From: Paenibacillus hexagrammi
GTDB taxonomy: Bacteria > Bacillota > Bacilli > Paenibacillales > NBRC-103111
Assembly: GCF_021513275.1 (NCBI RefSeq)
Contig: NZ_CP090978.1
Location: 3,720,001-3,784,000 of the forward strand
Length of the DNA stretch: 64,000 nt
Reading direction: 5' to 3'
Shown: one piece after another, positions 1 to 8,009 of the stretch
How the letters are laid out: each line of letters starts with the position of its first letter
Numbering within the stretch: the first letter of the stretch is position 1
Notes under the pieces: generated by a model
Database searches by the model: none
What the model saw: the letters and a program-made list of their open reading frames with translations, nothing else
What the model was told of the DNA's origin: nothing
Position numbers and translations under genes: made by a program

Positions 1-274
1 TGAGTCCTCCCCATTTCCTTCTCGTCGTTTACATCCAGTCGTACATCGAACGTTTCACGTCTTTCCTCTCAGAAGAGAAAATAAAAAGAGACCTCCATGT
101 ATCTCCGGAAGATAAGGGTGTCCCATACAAATAGACAGAACCTTCTTCTGGAAATATAGGAAGTCTCCGGTGGTCCGGTAGACAAATGCATTATTCCGAT
201 GAGTTTACTTAGTATTATTTACGATGAATTCAATATACAACCTGCCTGGCAGGTCGTCAAGACATTCTGCTGCA
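1..274. other. Left edge, no gene recognised
   Basis: No coding frame here has a ribosome binding site, a plausible length and a recognisable product. The window is cut at base 1, so this may be the flank of a neighbouring gene. A short perfect inverted repeat (ACCTGCC/GGCAGGT, 240-254) lies just beyond the end of the leftward yezD gene, but it has no T-run and I do not call it a terminator. Confidence 0.4.
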
Positions 275-478
275 TCATTTTTGTTTTTTTTCGGCTTTTA
301 CCACTTGCAGCTTTTCTCTACCAGGAGACACCGCTTCAAATCGTTTGCGTTCTGTTTTATCAATTTGCGCAATTTTACCATCGTGAACAACGATTTGCAC
401 AGATCCATACTCTAGGCCATTCAAGCTTTGTTTAATACGATCCAGCCATAATTCATCCAACTCCAAAGGTTTTGCCAT
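275..478 (-). CDS. yezD: YezD-like small protein (DUF2292)
   Basis: This encodes a 67-residue soluble protein that resembles the YezD/DUF2292 family, whose function is unknown. The start chosen is the internal ATG giving MAKPLELDE, because GGAGGG lies 9 bases upstream; the upstream in-frame ATG lacks such a site. The protein has an amphipathic first half, then a basic lysine-rich tail (KAEKKQK). It is transcribed divergently from the sulfate transporter operon and shares a roughly 240-bp intergenic region with it. Family members are often found near assimilatory sulfur genes, so co-regulation by sulfur status is a reasonable inference. The family call rests on length and the pattern W-x-x-x-x-x-x-x-L-x-x-L-x-x-G-x-V-x-I-x-V-x-D-G-x-I. 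Confidence 0.7.
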   Translation of the reverse strand: MAKPLELDELWLDRIKQSLNGLEYGSVQIVVHDGKIAQIDKTERKRFEAVSPGREKLQVVKAEKKQK

Positions 479-530
479 TTCATCATCCCTCCGCTCTATT
501 ATGTAATCATGGATCAAAGTAAAAGCTCAT

Positions 531-668
531 CGAATTTTATATTCCGATGCGGTTACTTGGTTTAATAAGGCAAATGTTATCACTGTGCTTGATTTACTGT
601 CAATGACGAATTTTATGTTCATATACCGCTGCAACTATCAACAAAATTTATTCGATGCATAAAATTTA
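531..668. promoter_or_regulatory. Repeated AT-rich motif between yezD and cysT
   Basis: The 10-mer CGAATTTTAT occurs at 531-540 and again, identically, at 607-616. A third related copy lies in the opposite orientation (TAAATTTTATGC on the minus strand, 657-668), just upstream of the cysT -35 box. Repeated half-sites in a divergent intergenic region next to a sulfur operon suggest an operator for a regulator such as CymR or a LysR-type activator. The repeats are seen directly; the regulator is inference. Confidence 0.4.
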
Positions 669-672
669 ATTA

Positions 673-701
673 TTGACAAACATGTTTTACCGCTGTTATA
701 T
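673..701 (+). promoter_or_regulatory. Sigma-A promoter of cysT operon
   Basis: A perfect -35 box TTGACA (673-678) is followed after 17 bp by TTATAT (696-701), in the context TGTTATATT. The predicted start site lies about 50 bases before the cysT ATG, whose ribosome binding site is AGGCGGT at 744-750. Confidence 0.7.
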
Positions 702-755
702 TCAATTTTAAATCCGAGTAAAACAATGTGAATAATATATTTTAGGCGGTGCACT

Positions 756-1562
756 ATGGGTAACCCAGTTTTTAGAGCTACAGTTCGTTCTGTGCTTATA
801 GGCTATTTAATCGTACTTCTTCTGCTGCCGATTGCCTCTATTTATGTAAAAGGCTTTTCGTTAGGATGGGAAGCATTCCTGCAGGAGATCACAGGTCCTC
901 TAGCCTGGAAGTCTATTTTACTTACGGTGAAGCTAAGTATTGTTTCTACAGCTATCGAAGCTGTAATCGGTACGATCATCGCATATGTACTGGTGAGGTA
1001 CTCCTTCAAGGGGAAACATCTTTTAAACAGTATGGTAGACCTCCCTTTCTCTCTGCCCACCTCAGTAGCCGGTCTTATGTTTTTGACCTTACTGGGTCCT
1101 CAAAGTCCTATCGGTACGTGGCTCAACCATATAGGGATTTCTCTTCTATATAATCAAACCGCTATTGTCATCGGACTTGTTTTCGTTACCTTCCCCTTCG
1201 TCATTAGAACGGTTCAACCGCTTCTTGAACAGATTGACCTTAGTGAAGAGCAAGCGAGCTTCACCCTTGGTGCAGGCAAATGGTACACGTTTCGAAGAAT
1301 TATCCTTCCCGCCATGATCCCAGGAATTCTTGCAGGCAGTATGCTGACTTTCTCCCGATCTCTTGCCGAATTTGGCGCCATTTCTCTGATATCCGGTAAT
1401 TTGCCCGGTAAAACAATGGTTGCCTCTGTCTATATTTATGGCGAAACACAAAACTACAATCCGGAAGGCGCTGCCGCCATTTCCATTGTCTTACTCACAC
1501 TTTCACTCATCATCCTGTGGGTCATTCACATACTCACACGTGGAAAGGGGCGGTTGGCATGA
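756..1562 (+). CDS. cysT: Sulfate/thiosulfate ABC transporter permease CysT
   Basis: This is the first membrane subunit of a sulfate/thiosulfate ABC importer. The 268-residue protein has about six membrane helices. It contains the EAA-type cytoplasmic loop that docks on the ATPase (EEQASFTLGAGKWYTFRRI...LP), and the C-terminal stretch around SGNLPGKTMVASVYIYGE is typical of CysT/CysU. The ATG is 5 bases after AGGCGGT and a consensus promoter lies upstream. The stop codon overlaps the cysW start (ATGA), indicating translational coupling. The gene leads a four-gene operon that encodes both permeases, the ATPase and the binding protein. Confidence 0.93.
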   Translation: MGNPVFRATVRSVLIGYLIVLLLLPIASIYVKGFSLGWEAFLQEITGPLAWKSILLTVKLSIVSTAIEAVIGTIIAYVLVRYSFKGKHLLNSMVDLPFSLPTSVAGLMFLTLLGPQSPIGTWLNHIGISLLYNQTAIVIGLVFVTFPFVIRTVQPLLEQIDLSEEQASFTLGAGKWYTFRRIILPAMIPGILAGSMLTFSRSLAEFGAISLISGNLPGKTMVASVYIYGETQNYNPEGAAAISIVLLTLSLIILWVIHILTRGKGRLA

Positions 1563-2362
1563 GACGTCTTTTAATCGGTATCTCATTTGCAGTCATTATA
1601 CTTCTCATTGTGTTACCGTTCCTAGGTATCACGTTCGGTGCTTTTCAAGATGGATTCGGCGCTTTCCTTGATTCACTGGTACGGCCCGAAGCCGTGCATG
1701 CATTTATGATTTCTCTCATCATTGTCGTTGTCGTTGCGGCGCTGAATACGATTGTGGGTATTTATCTTTCATTAGAGCTTGTTCGAGGCAGTTGGATCTC
1801 CAGATGGATGAAGCCTTTCATCAACGCTTTGATCGATTTGCCCTTCGCCGTTTCGCCAATCATCGCCGGATTAATGGTCATCCTGTTGTTCGGTCCCAAT
1901 ACAGTACTCGGTACTTTTTTCGAAGATCACCATATGAAAATCGTATACGCATTGCCAGGCATGATCATGGCTACAACGTTCATTACTTTCCCGCTCATGG
2001 TTCGGGAGGTTGCCCCGCTTCTGCAGGAGATCGGCACCCAATCGGAAGAAGCATCAGCTACGCTAGGTGCAGGATCTTGGCGAACCTTTACTCAGGTTAC
2101 TTGGCCGGCCATTCGTTGGGGAGTTATGTACGGACTCATCCTAACTATAGCCAGATCGTTGGGGGAATTCGGTTCCATCCTTGTCGTTTCCGGCAATATT
2201 ATCAACGAGACACAAACCGCAACAACACTTGTTTATCAGGATGCTGAGAATTTCAATATGGTTGCCGCCAACAGCGTCGCTTTCGTTCTCGGAATTGTAT
2301 CAATAGGCACTTTATTATCCTTAGAATGGTTGAAGCACCGCAGTGAGCTTTTGCGAAAATAG
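1559..2362 (+). CDS. cysW: Sulfate/thiosulfate ABC transporter permease CysW
   Basis: This is the second permease subunit of the sulfate importer, and forms a heterodimeric channel with CysT. It is 267 residues long with about six transmembrane segments. It has an EAA loop (SEEASATLGAGSWRTFTQVTWP) and the CysW-like ending SGNIINETQTATTLVYQDAENFN. I chose the ATG that overlaps the cysT stop because GGAAAGGGG lies just upstream and the protein then begins with a membrane helix (MRRLLIGISF). A further upstream in-frame start would add a histidine-rich, non-homologous leader. Confidence 0.93.
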   Translation: MRRLLIGISFAVIILLIVLPFLGITFGAFQDGFGAFLDSLVRPEAVHAFMISLIIVVVVAALNTIVGIYLSLELVRGSWISRWMKPFINALIDLPFAVSPIIAGLMVILLFGPNTVLGTFFEDHHMKIVYALPGMIMATTFITFPLMVREVAPLLQEIGTQSEEASATLGAGSWRTFTQVTWPAIRWGVMYGLILTIARSLGEFGSILVVSGNIINETQTATTLVYQDAENFNMVAANSVAFVLGIVSIGTLLSLEWLKHRSELLRK

Positions 2363-2388
2363 TGAATATGAGTTGGAGGTCTTGTCCC

Positions 2389-3474
2389 ATGCAAATAGAA
2401 GCGAAGAATATCAATAAATACTTTGGAGATTTTCACGCAATCAAGGATGTGAATTTCAGTATTACCAAGGGGCACCTGGTCGGCTTAATCGGTCCGAGCG
2501 GAGGAGGGAAAACATCCATTCTTAGAATGCTCTCCGGACTGGAACGTCCGAGCACCGGCGATATTTATTTTGACGGCAAAGTAGCTACGAATCTTCCGGT
2601 TCAGGAAAGAGGGATCGGATTTGTGTTCCAAAGCTATGCGCTCTTTAAACATATGACTGTGTTTGACAATGTAGCTTACGGCTTAAGAGTCTTGAAAAAA
2701 CCGAAAGAAGTGATACACGATCGGGTCACCTACCTCCTGCGTCTAATGGGCTTAGCTGGAAGTGAGCGTAAGTATCCTCATCAATTATCCGGTGGGCAGC
2801 GTCAGCGGGTAGCTTTCGCTAGAGCTCTTGCACCAGAGCCCGGTCTGTTGCTGCTTGATGAACCCTTTGCGGCAATCGATGCAAAAATTCGTAAAGAACT
2901 GCGCGTTTGGCTGCGAAATCTGATCGATGAGTTTAAAGTGACTACTATTTTTGTTACTCATGATCAGGACGAAGCCATCGAAGTTGCTGATGAGATCATT
3001 ATCGTGCAACAGGGGAAAGTCGAACAACAGGGCACTCCTTGGGAGATCTATACCAAGCCTGCAACCCCCTTCGTTGCTTCATTCATAGGTGAATCCAATA
3101 GGGTGGAATCGTATGTTCCGCTCAAGGGCTTCCCTTATCTGAAGGAGATTCAGCAAGAAGGGCGCTGGAAGAAAGATGTGCATGTACTCGTAAGACCTGA
3201 AGCCATCGAGGTGCGTCCGTCTAACACCACACATCTCCCTTCTGCCGGTGAAACTGGCACGGTTACCCACGTTCATTTCCGCGGAGATTCCTGGTATCTG
3301 GAGATCGAGGCAGGGACTCAGAAGCTTTTTGCTTATCAGTCTCTTAAAGAGAACGCCTTTCAAGTCGGAGATGAAGTTAATCTGCTGATTCACCAAATTT
3401 CCGTTTTTACACAAACAGATAACAAGCTGTTAGACAATCAGGCCAAGCAAGATCCTATGCCTGTTTTTATATAA
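2389..3474 (+). CDS. cysA: Sulfate/thiosulfate ABC transporter ATPase CysA
   Basis: This ATPase subunit powers sulfate/thiosulfate import. It is 361 residues, normal for CysA. The Walker A motif is GPSGGGKTS (residues 35-43), the signature is LSGGQ (133-137), Walker B is LLLLDEP (153-159) and the switch histidine lies in VTHDQDEA. A C-terminal TOBE-like regulatory domain follows (LVRPEAIEVRPS...). The start is the ATG 9 bases downstream of GGAGG; an upstream GTG overlapping the cysW stop lacks a site and gives a non-homologous leader. It is co-transcribed with cysT and cysW. Confidence 0.93.
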   Translation: MQIEAKNINKYFGDFHAIKDVNFSITKGHLVGLIGPSGGGKTSILRMLSGLERPSTGDIYFDGKVATNLPVQERGIGFVFQSYALFKHMTVFDNVAYGLRVLKKPKEVIHDRVTYLLRLMGLAGSERKYPHQLSGGQRQRVAFARALAPEPGLLLLDEPFAAIDAKIRKELRVWLRNLIDEFKVTTIFVTHDQDEAIEVADEIIIVQQGKVEQQGTPWEIYTKPATPFVASFIGESNRVESYVPLKGFPYLKEIQQEGRWKKDVHVLVRPEAIEVRPSNTTHLPSAGETGTVTHVHFRGDSWYLEIEAGTQKLFAYQSLKENAFQVGDEVNLLIHQISVFTQTDNKLLDNQAKQDPMPVFI

Positions 3475-3506
3475 AATCACTTACCATTAAAGGGGAGTTG
3501 GAATTC

Positions 3507-4628
3507 ATGAAAAACAAAAGATCATTCAGCCTACTTACAGCAACATTATTCACTGCGAGCTTAGCACTAACGGCATGCGGTACCGCCAACCAAGCGGCTT
3601 CATCATCGGCCTCGTCTGCTTCATCGGTAAAAGCCTCTTCAGCCTCTTCAGCCTCTCCAGCAAATTCAACCCCGAAAGCTGCTGAAGGAGGAACCGTCAC
3701 CATCACAATTGGCGCTTACTCTATTTTGAAGGACTCCTTCGATGAATTATTGCCTACATTTAAAGAGGAATGGAAAAAGAAAACCGGACAAACGGTAGAA
3801 TTCAAAGAATCCTACCAGGCCTCAGGCTCTCAAGCAACAGCCATCATTCAAGGTTTTGAAGCGGATATCGCGCCTCTTTCATTGGAGGGGGATATTCAAA
3901 AAATCGTGGAGAAAGGCTTGATCACAAGTGATTGGAAAAGCAAACCGCATGGCGGCATGATGACGGCCTCAATCGCAGCGATTGGGGTGCGGGAAGGTAA
4001 TCCTAAGGGCATCAAAGATTTTGCCGATTTAGCGAAGCCAGGTGTTGAAGTTTTGATCCCAAATCCTAGTACCTCCGGAGGCGCAAAATGGGATATTAAC
4101 GCCATTTACGGTGCAGGACTTAAAGCCTCCGAAGCTTCAGGCAAAAAAGACCCTGAACAAGCAAAGCAATTGCTTACAGGCGTCTATAAAAATATTAAAG
4201 TGCTGGATAAGAGCGGTGCTGACTCCCTGGCTACCTTTGACAAAGGTGTAGGCGATGCCATCGTCACTTATGAGAATGAATTGATTTCACGCATGCAAAG
4301 CGGCAAAAAATATGAGGAAGTCATCCCGACGTACACAACCTCCATCCAAAACCCAGTAGCCCTCGTGGATAAATACGTCGACAAGCACGGCAATCGGGAA
4401 GTCGCTGAAGCATTCCTGAACTACCTGTGGAGTCCCGAAGCGCAGAAAGTTTTTGCTGAAAAGGGCTTTCGGGCTGTCGATGAAACCATAGCCAAACAGT
4501 ACGAAAAGAACTACCAAACACCAGAAGGCTTATTCGACATCAATTACTTGGGCGGCTGGACACAGGTAAACAAAGAGTTGTACGGTAAAGGCGCTTTGTG
4601 GGAATCGATTTTGGCTCAGGGAAAGTAA
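3507..4628 (+). CDS. sbp: Sulfate-binding lipoprotein
   Basis: This is the extracellular substrate-binding protein of the importer. The 373-residue precursor has a lipoprotein signal peptide with lipobox LTAC (modified cysteine at residue 24). A serine/alanine-rich tether of about 30 residues follows, then the periplasmic-binding-protein fold. Family markers include the anion-binding stretch NPSTSGGAKWDINAIYG and VGDAIVTYENE. The start is the ATG after AGGGGAG (3491-3497). It ends the operon and is followed by a strong terminator hairpin. Whether sulfate or thiosulfate is preferred cannot be read from the sequence. Confidence 0.9.
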   Translation: MKNKRSFSLLTATLFTASLALTACGTANQAASSSASSASSVKASSASSASPANSTPKAAEGGTVTITIGAYSILKDSFDELLPTFKEEWKKKTGQTVEFKESYQASGSQATAIIQGFEADIAPLSLEGDIQKIVEKGLITSDWKSKPHGGMMTASIAAIGVREGNPKGIKDFADLAKPGVEVLIPNPSTSGGAKWDINAIYGAGLKASEASGKKDPEQAKQLLTGVYKNIKVLDKSGADSLATFDKGVGDAIVTYENELISRMQSGKKYEEVIPTYTTSIQNPVALVDKYVDKHGNREVAEAFLNYLWSPEAQKVFAEKGFRAVDETIAKQYEKNYQTPEGLFDINYLGGWTQVNKELYGKGALWESILAQGK

Positions 4629-4644
4629 TGATGAACGTGGAAAA

Positions 4645-4673
4645 AGGTTGAACAGGGAATAACTGTTCAACCT
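4645..4673 (+). terminator. Terminator of cys operon
   Basis: A perfect 11-bp stem (AGGTTGAACAG/CTGTTCAACCT) with a 7-base loop lies 17 bases after the sbp stop and is followed by a T-rich stretch (CTGTTTGTTG). Confidence 0.75.
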
Positions 4674-4775
4674 CTGTTTGTTGATAACGTAGGTTCCATT
4701 TCGAGCATCAGTAGCTTTTCTCCGATCGCTGTTGCCATTTCGTTATTTCATTGAAATCAAATAATCATACACACA

Positions 4776-5558
4776 TTAAAGCTGTCTCCCCAGCCTACCG
4801 GTGTCACTTGCCCAATAAATAAACTTGGCCTTTCCAATGATTAATGATTCAGATATTGGGCCGAAGATATGACTGTCTAAACTATTGTCCCGATTATCAC
4901 CCAACACAAAATATTGTCCCTCAGGTATTTGGGCAGGTCCCCAGTGCGTGTTCATTTTAGGCGTAGTGATATAGGACTCTGATATCTCTTCACCATTAAC
5001 AAACACCTTTCCTTCTTTCATTTCAATTGTGTCCCCCCCAATCGCTATAATTCGTTTCACAAATTGTTGCTGTCCCCCGCCTGGTCGCCAAAATACAATG
5101 ATATCCCCTCGCTTGAAATGTTTCGTTCGAGTATCAATAACAAATCGTTCATTTGCTTGGAGGGTAGGAGCCATGGATGAACCAGAACTAATTTCTGCCT
5201 TCCTTCCTATTACCATGCTAGTGTCAATAAAATATGAATAACCACAGGCTATCATAATAATAAGTAGGTAGATATATATCCGTTGATATTTACGTAACAC
5301 TACTTTTTTTCTAACTATGGATATGACGACAGCATCAATGATAGCAAACAAGCAGATACATATTTCGATTAGCATTAGACTTACCATGCCATAATAATGA
5401 TCAAGCATTCCAGTAAAAAGAAAAACATACAATAACGCTAATCGTAGAAAAAGTAACATGCTGGCTTTACGAATTTGTCCGTTATAAAACTGGCATAATC
5501 CAGGTACCAGGATAGATAATAGAGAGGCGATTGCCGGATATCTTCTTTTTTCTCTCAT
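4776..5558 (-). CDS. lepB: Signal peptidase I with extra N-terminal membrane domain
   Basis: This membrane-bound serine protease cleaves signal peptides from exported proteins. It has the Ser/Lys catalytic dyad of the prokaryotic type: Ser128 in SGSSMAP and Lys168 in FVKRIIAIGGD. The later box LGDNRDNSLDSHIFG is also intact. At 260 residues it is longer than a minimal Bacillus enzyme (about 180), because about 110 residues precede the usual single anchor. These form several extra helices and begin with a motif like small TM2-type proteins (LVPGLCQFYNGQ). The gene overlaps the upstream beta-propeller gene by four bases (ATGA), so the two are translationally coupled. A dedicated role in processing that partner is possible but unproven. 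Confidence 0.88.
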   Translation of the reverse strand: MREKRRYPAIASLLSILVPGLCQFYNGQIRKASMLLFLRLALLYVFLFTGMLDHYYGMVSLMLIEICICLFAIIDAVVISIVRKKVVLRKYQRIYIYLLIIMIACGYSYFIDTSMVIGRKAEISSGSSMAPTLQANERFVIDTRTKHFKRGDIIVFWRPGGGQQQFVKRIIAIGGDTIEMKEGKVFVNGEEISESYITTPKMNTHWGPAQIPEGQYFVLGDNRDNSLDSHIFGPISESLIIGKAKFIYWASDTGRLGRQL

Positions 5559-7153
5559 TTCGGATCATTCGATTCAGAATCGATAATTTTTACTACCTTA
5601 TTTGTAGCATCCCACTCTACATTGCTTCCGAGTGCTTCGGTAACATATCTTAGCGGCACATAGGTCACTTCATCTATGAGTACTGGCGCAGCATCGAGTA
5701 CTATAGCAGTGTCATCTACGTATGCATCATTAGAGCCAATTTGAAATGCAATCTGTTTCCCGTTTCTCTTGGCCAAAATTTGTTCATTTTCTGCTTTCCA
5801 CGTAACCTCCGCCCCAAGCATTTCAAAAATTTCACGAAGTGATATCATAACTCGACCATCTTTCATAAAGAGCTTCTTCTTCATGAATTGTTCTTTTCCG
5901 TTCAACCATAAAGAGATATCGCTTTGTTGATTGTCTACTCTTTCGAGACAGAGAACATTTCTATTGTTCGTGATGACAATATTATTCGGATTGAGCGGAA
6001 TGATTTGAGAGTACCCAATGATTTTATTCGTAATTTGAAGAGTAAATCTTGGATTTCCCTGATTATCTAGAGAATGAATTGTTCCGCCATTTGTTGATAC
6101 ATAGACGTTCCCTTCATCATCTGCCACCAAATTCTGATCGAAATTTCCTGCCATATTGTATCCTGCCGATTGTTCAGGATCGCTTAACTTATAGCTCCAA
6201 AGAGTTGTGTTGGCTTGAAAGCTTTTATCCATTAGAGTAGAAGTGTTCTCATCAACTTGGTAATAACCGCCATGATGGTCACTAGCTCTGCCGCTTAATT
6301 CAACAGTAACTTCTGGGTCTGTCACTTCTGTAATGCCAGTTGATGAAACCTTGTATATGTTTTCCCCAATCACAAGATAGTCCTTATTTATTTTTATTTG
6401 GGTTTTCGAATTTTGATAGGGGATATTCCATATCACTTTTCCATCATCATTTAAGCAAAATAATTGTTTATCACTGGCAACCAATAGATGGCCTTGGGAA
6501 TCAGAGAGAAGTGCTTTTACCTGAGACATACTGTATGAAACATCGTTGACCTTCAACTCTTTAAATTGCCATTTGACACTTCCATCCTGTCGAAGCATCG
6601 TTAGTCCATTTTCCAACAACGCTATCAAGTTGCCCTTCCAATCAATTGTATAAAACCGAGCTGCCGTAAAAGTACTACCAGGACGAACAATTGCTAAAGG
6701 AATATCTTTATACTGGTTAAGGATAGTTCCGTTGTTATTAAAACGGGTAATCGTTGCCTTCGATGTTTTAGCCTCTGGATCTAGGAAAGCAAAATCGTCG
6801 GTAGCCGTAAAAAGATTTCCATCCACACTTGTTTCAAGCTCATGACTAGAGCCATCTTGCTTCCATAAGACATGGCCATTCTCATCAACTGCAAACACCT
6901 CGTTAAAGCTATGTATAATGATTGTATGTTCGTTTACCTTCCTAGCATCAAAATGATCATATTGACTATCACTTGTATATGACCACTTCAATCGGTACAT
7001 GTTATTCTCATTTAAAAGAGACCAATTGTGTCCGCTATCATCCTTTAGCGGTAGGACAATCGGATCCGGCACATCAGTATTCGCAAAAGCCATCGTTGTT
7101 GGCATGCTGCTCAAAATTATTAATCCTGATAAACCTAATAAAAATTTCTTCAT
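5555..7153 (-). CDS. Secreted PQQ-like beta-propeller protein with stalk domain
   Basis: The 532-residue protein has a signal peptide (cleavage near AFANTD). A series of about 40-residue repeats follows, of the PQQ/quinoprotein propeller type: the pattern 'G...W' with phrases such as DENGHVLWKQ, RQDGSVKWQF, NDDGKVIWNI and DNQGNPRFTL recurs. The last 110 residues match the copper-amine-oxidase N-terminal-like 'stalk' domain common in Paenibacillus (MISLREIFEMLGAEVTW, YVPLRYVTEALGSNVEWD). No enzyme active site is evident, so it is more likely a surface binding or scaffold protein. The ATG follows CAGGAGG. It is co-transcribed with the overlapping signal peptidase gene. Confidence 0.8.
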   Translation of the reverse strand: MKKFLLGLSGLIILSSMPTTMAFANTDVPDPIVLPLKDDSGHNWSLLNENNMYRLKWSYTSDSQYDHFDARKVNEHTIIIHSFNEVFAVDENGHVLWKQDGSSHELETSVDGNLFTATDDFAFLDPEAKTSKATITRFNNNGTILNQYKDIPLAIVRPGSTFTAARFYTIDWKGNLIALLENGLTMLRQDGSVKWQFKELKVNDVSYSMSQVKALLSDSQGHLLVASDKQLFCLNDDGKVIWNIPYQNSKTQIKINKDYLVIGENIYKVSSTGITEVTDPEVTVELSGRASDHHGGYYQVDENTSTLMDKSFQANTTLWSYKLSDPEQSAGYNMAGNFDQNLVADDEGNVYVSTNGGTIHSLDNQGNPRFTLQITNKIIGYSQIIPLNPNNIVITNNRNVLCLERVDNQQSDISLWLNGKEQFMKKKLFMKDGRVMISLREIFEMLGAEVTWKAENEQILAKRNGKQIAFQIGSNDAYVDDTAIVLDAAPVLIDEVTYVPLRYVTEALGSNVEWDATNKVVKIIDSESNDPK

Positions 7154-7277
7154 TGTGGCCTCCTGAATGACAAAAGAATATACAAAGTTATTCTTTATTT
7201 ACTAGAAAATCCCTTCACAAATATTCGACAAAATATTTTTTTTGCAATAGATTACTCGGTTTAACACTGCCAATGCA

Positions 7278-7314
7278 AAAAGGGTAAGCAAGTGATTCAA
7301 TTGCTTACCCTTTT
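7278..7314 (-). terminator. Terminator hairpin
   Basis: A perfect 14-bp inverted repeat (AAAAGGGTAAGCAA/TTGCTTACCCTTTT) with a 9-base loop lies just past the end of the small membrane-anchored protein gene. The A- and T-rich arms could make it bidirectional, but only leftward transcription reaches it. Confidence 0.75.
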
Positions 7315-7342
7315 CTACATTTAACTTTTCATTCAACCTCTC

Positions 7343-7750
7343 CTACTCACTAATCGGCGCAATCTTTTTCCCATTGGAGTCATAAGCTGTAAAACCGCCA
7401 CGAACTGTGATCCAGATCTCATTGTCTGTGTTCGGGTCGGCTTTGAGCCCGCGAGTGTCCTTCGGGAAAAATAACAAGTGGTTGTCAGCGACTGATGTAC
7501 CCGGCAGCAAATCTTTTCCGGCAGTTAGATCGGGAATCCCTTCGTTGTCTGTACTGACGGCAATTGTTTTCCCCATTCGAACGATCATTTGTGCGCCAGG
7601 TATTCCATATACGGATTGGCCATCCACCAATTCAATATTCGTGATTTTGTTCGAGTCCTGAATGGATTTCAAGGCCATTGCTCCTGTTATTACCCCAGCT
7701 AAGGCAATCAGAGCGACGATCCCTATAACAAGTTTAACTGATAGCTTCAT
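7343..7750 (-). CDS. Small membrane-anchored protein, unknown function
   Basis: I do not recognise a family. The 135-residue product begins with one hydrophobic helix (VKLVIGIVALIALAGVITGAMAL), suggesting a signal anchor with the rest outside the cell. The extracellular part is rich in beta-prone segments and glycine/asparagine turns. The start is the internal ATG giving MKLSVKL, because AAGGAGAG is correctly spaced before it; in-frame upstream ATGs give an arginine-rich leader without a site. It stands alone between two terminators. Confidence 0.65.
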   Translation of the reverse strand: MKLSVKLVIGIVALIALAGVITGAMALKSIQDSNKITNIELVDGQSVYGIPGAQMIVRMGKTIAVSTDNEGIPDLTAGKDLLPGTSVADNHLLFFPKDTRGLKADPNTDNEIWITVRGGFTAYDSNGKKIAPISE

Positions 7751-7881
7751 TGCATCTGCTCTCCTTCTCATTCCGTGTACTCCCCTTCTCATGGCGTGAT
7801 TGATATGTCTTATTTTGAAGAAAGTCGTTACATTCTGCAAGTTTTATTCATTTTCTGTTAGAAAAGAGCTGATTCTAGAAC

Positions 7882-7919
7882 AAAAGCAGCCCTTCCTCTG
7901 TAGAGGATGGACTGCTTTT
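7882..7919 (-). terminator. Terminator of the efflux pump gene
   Basis: An 18-bp imperfect stem (AAAAGCAGCCCTTCCTCT with AGAGGATGGACTGCTTTT, two non-Watson-Crick positions) has T-runs on either strand. It lies 90 bases downstream of the leftward efflux gene. Confidence 0.7.
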
Positions 7920-8009
7920 TCCATGTTAGATGTTTCGTTTTCCAGCAAGAATTCATAACTGGATCTGATCGTGATGCCCTTGCCTAATTCAACCTTTTTA
8001 AGCCCAACT

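Noticed and set aside
518-755. SAM (S-box) riboswitch or T-box before the sulfate operon
   Set aside because: The promoter lies only about 50 bases from the start codon, leaving no room for such an aptamer, and no conserved S-box or T-box core is seen.
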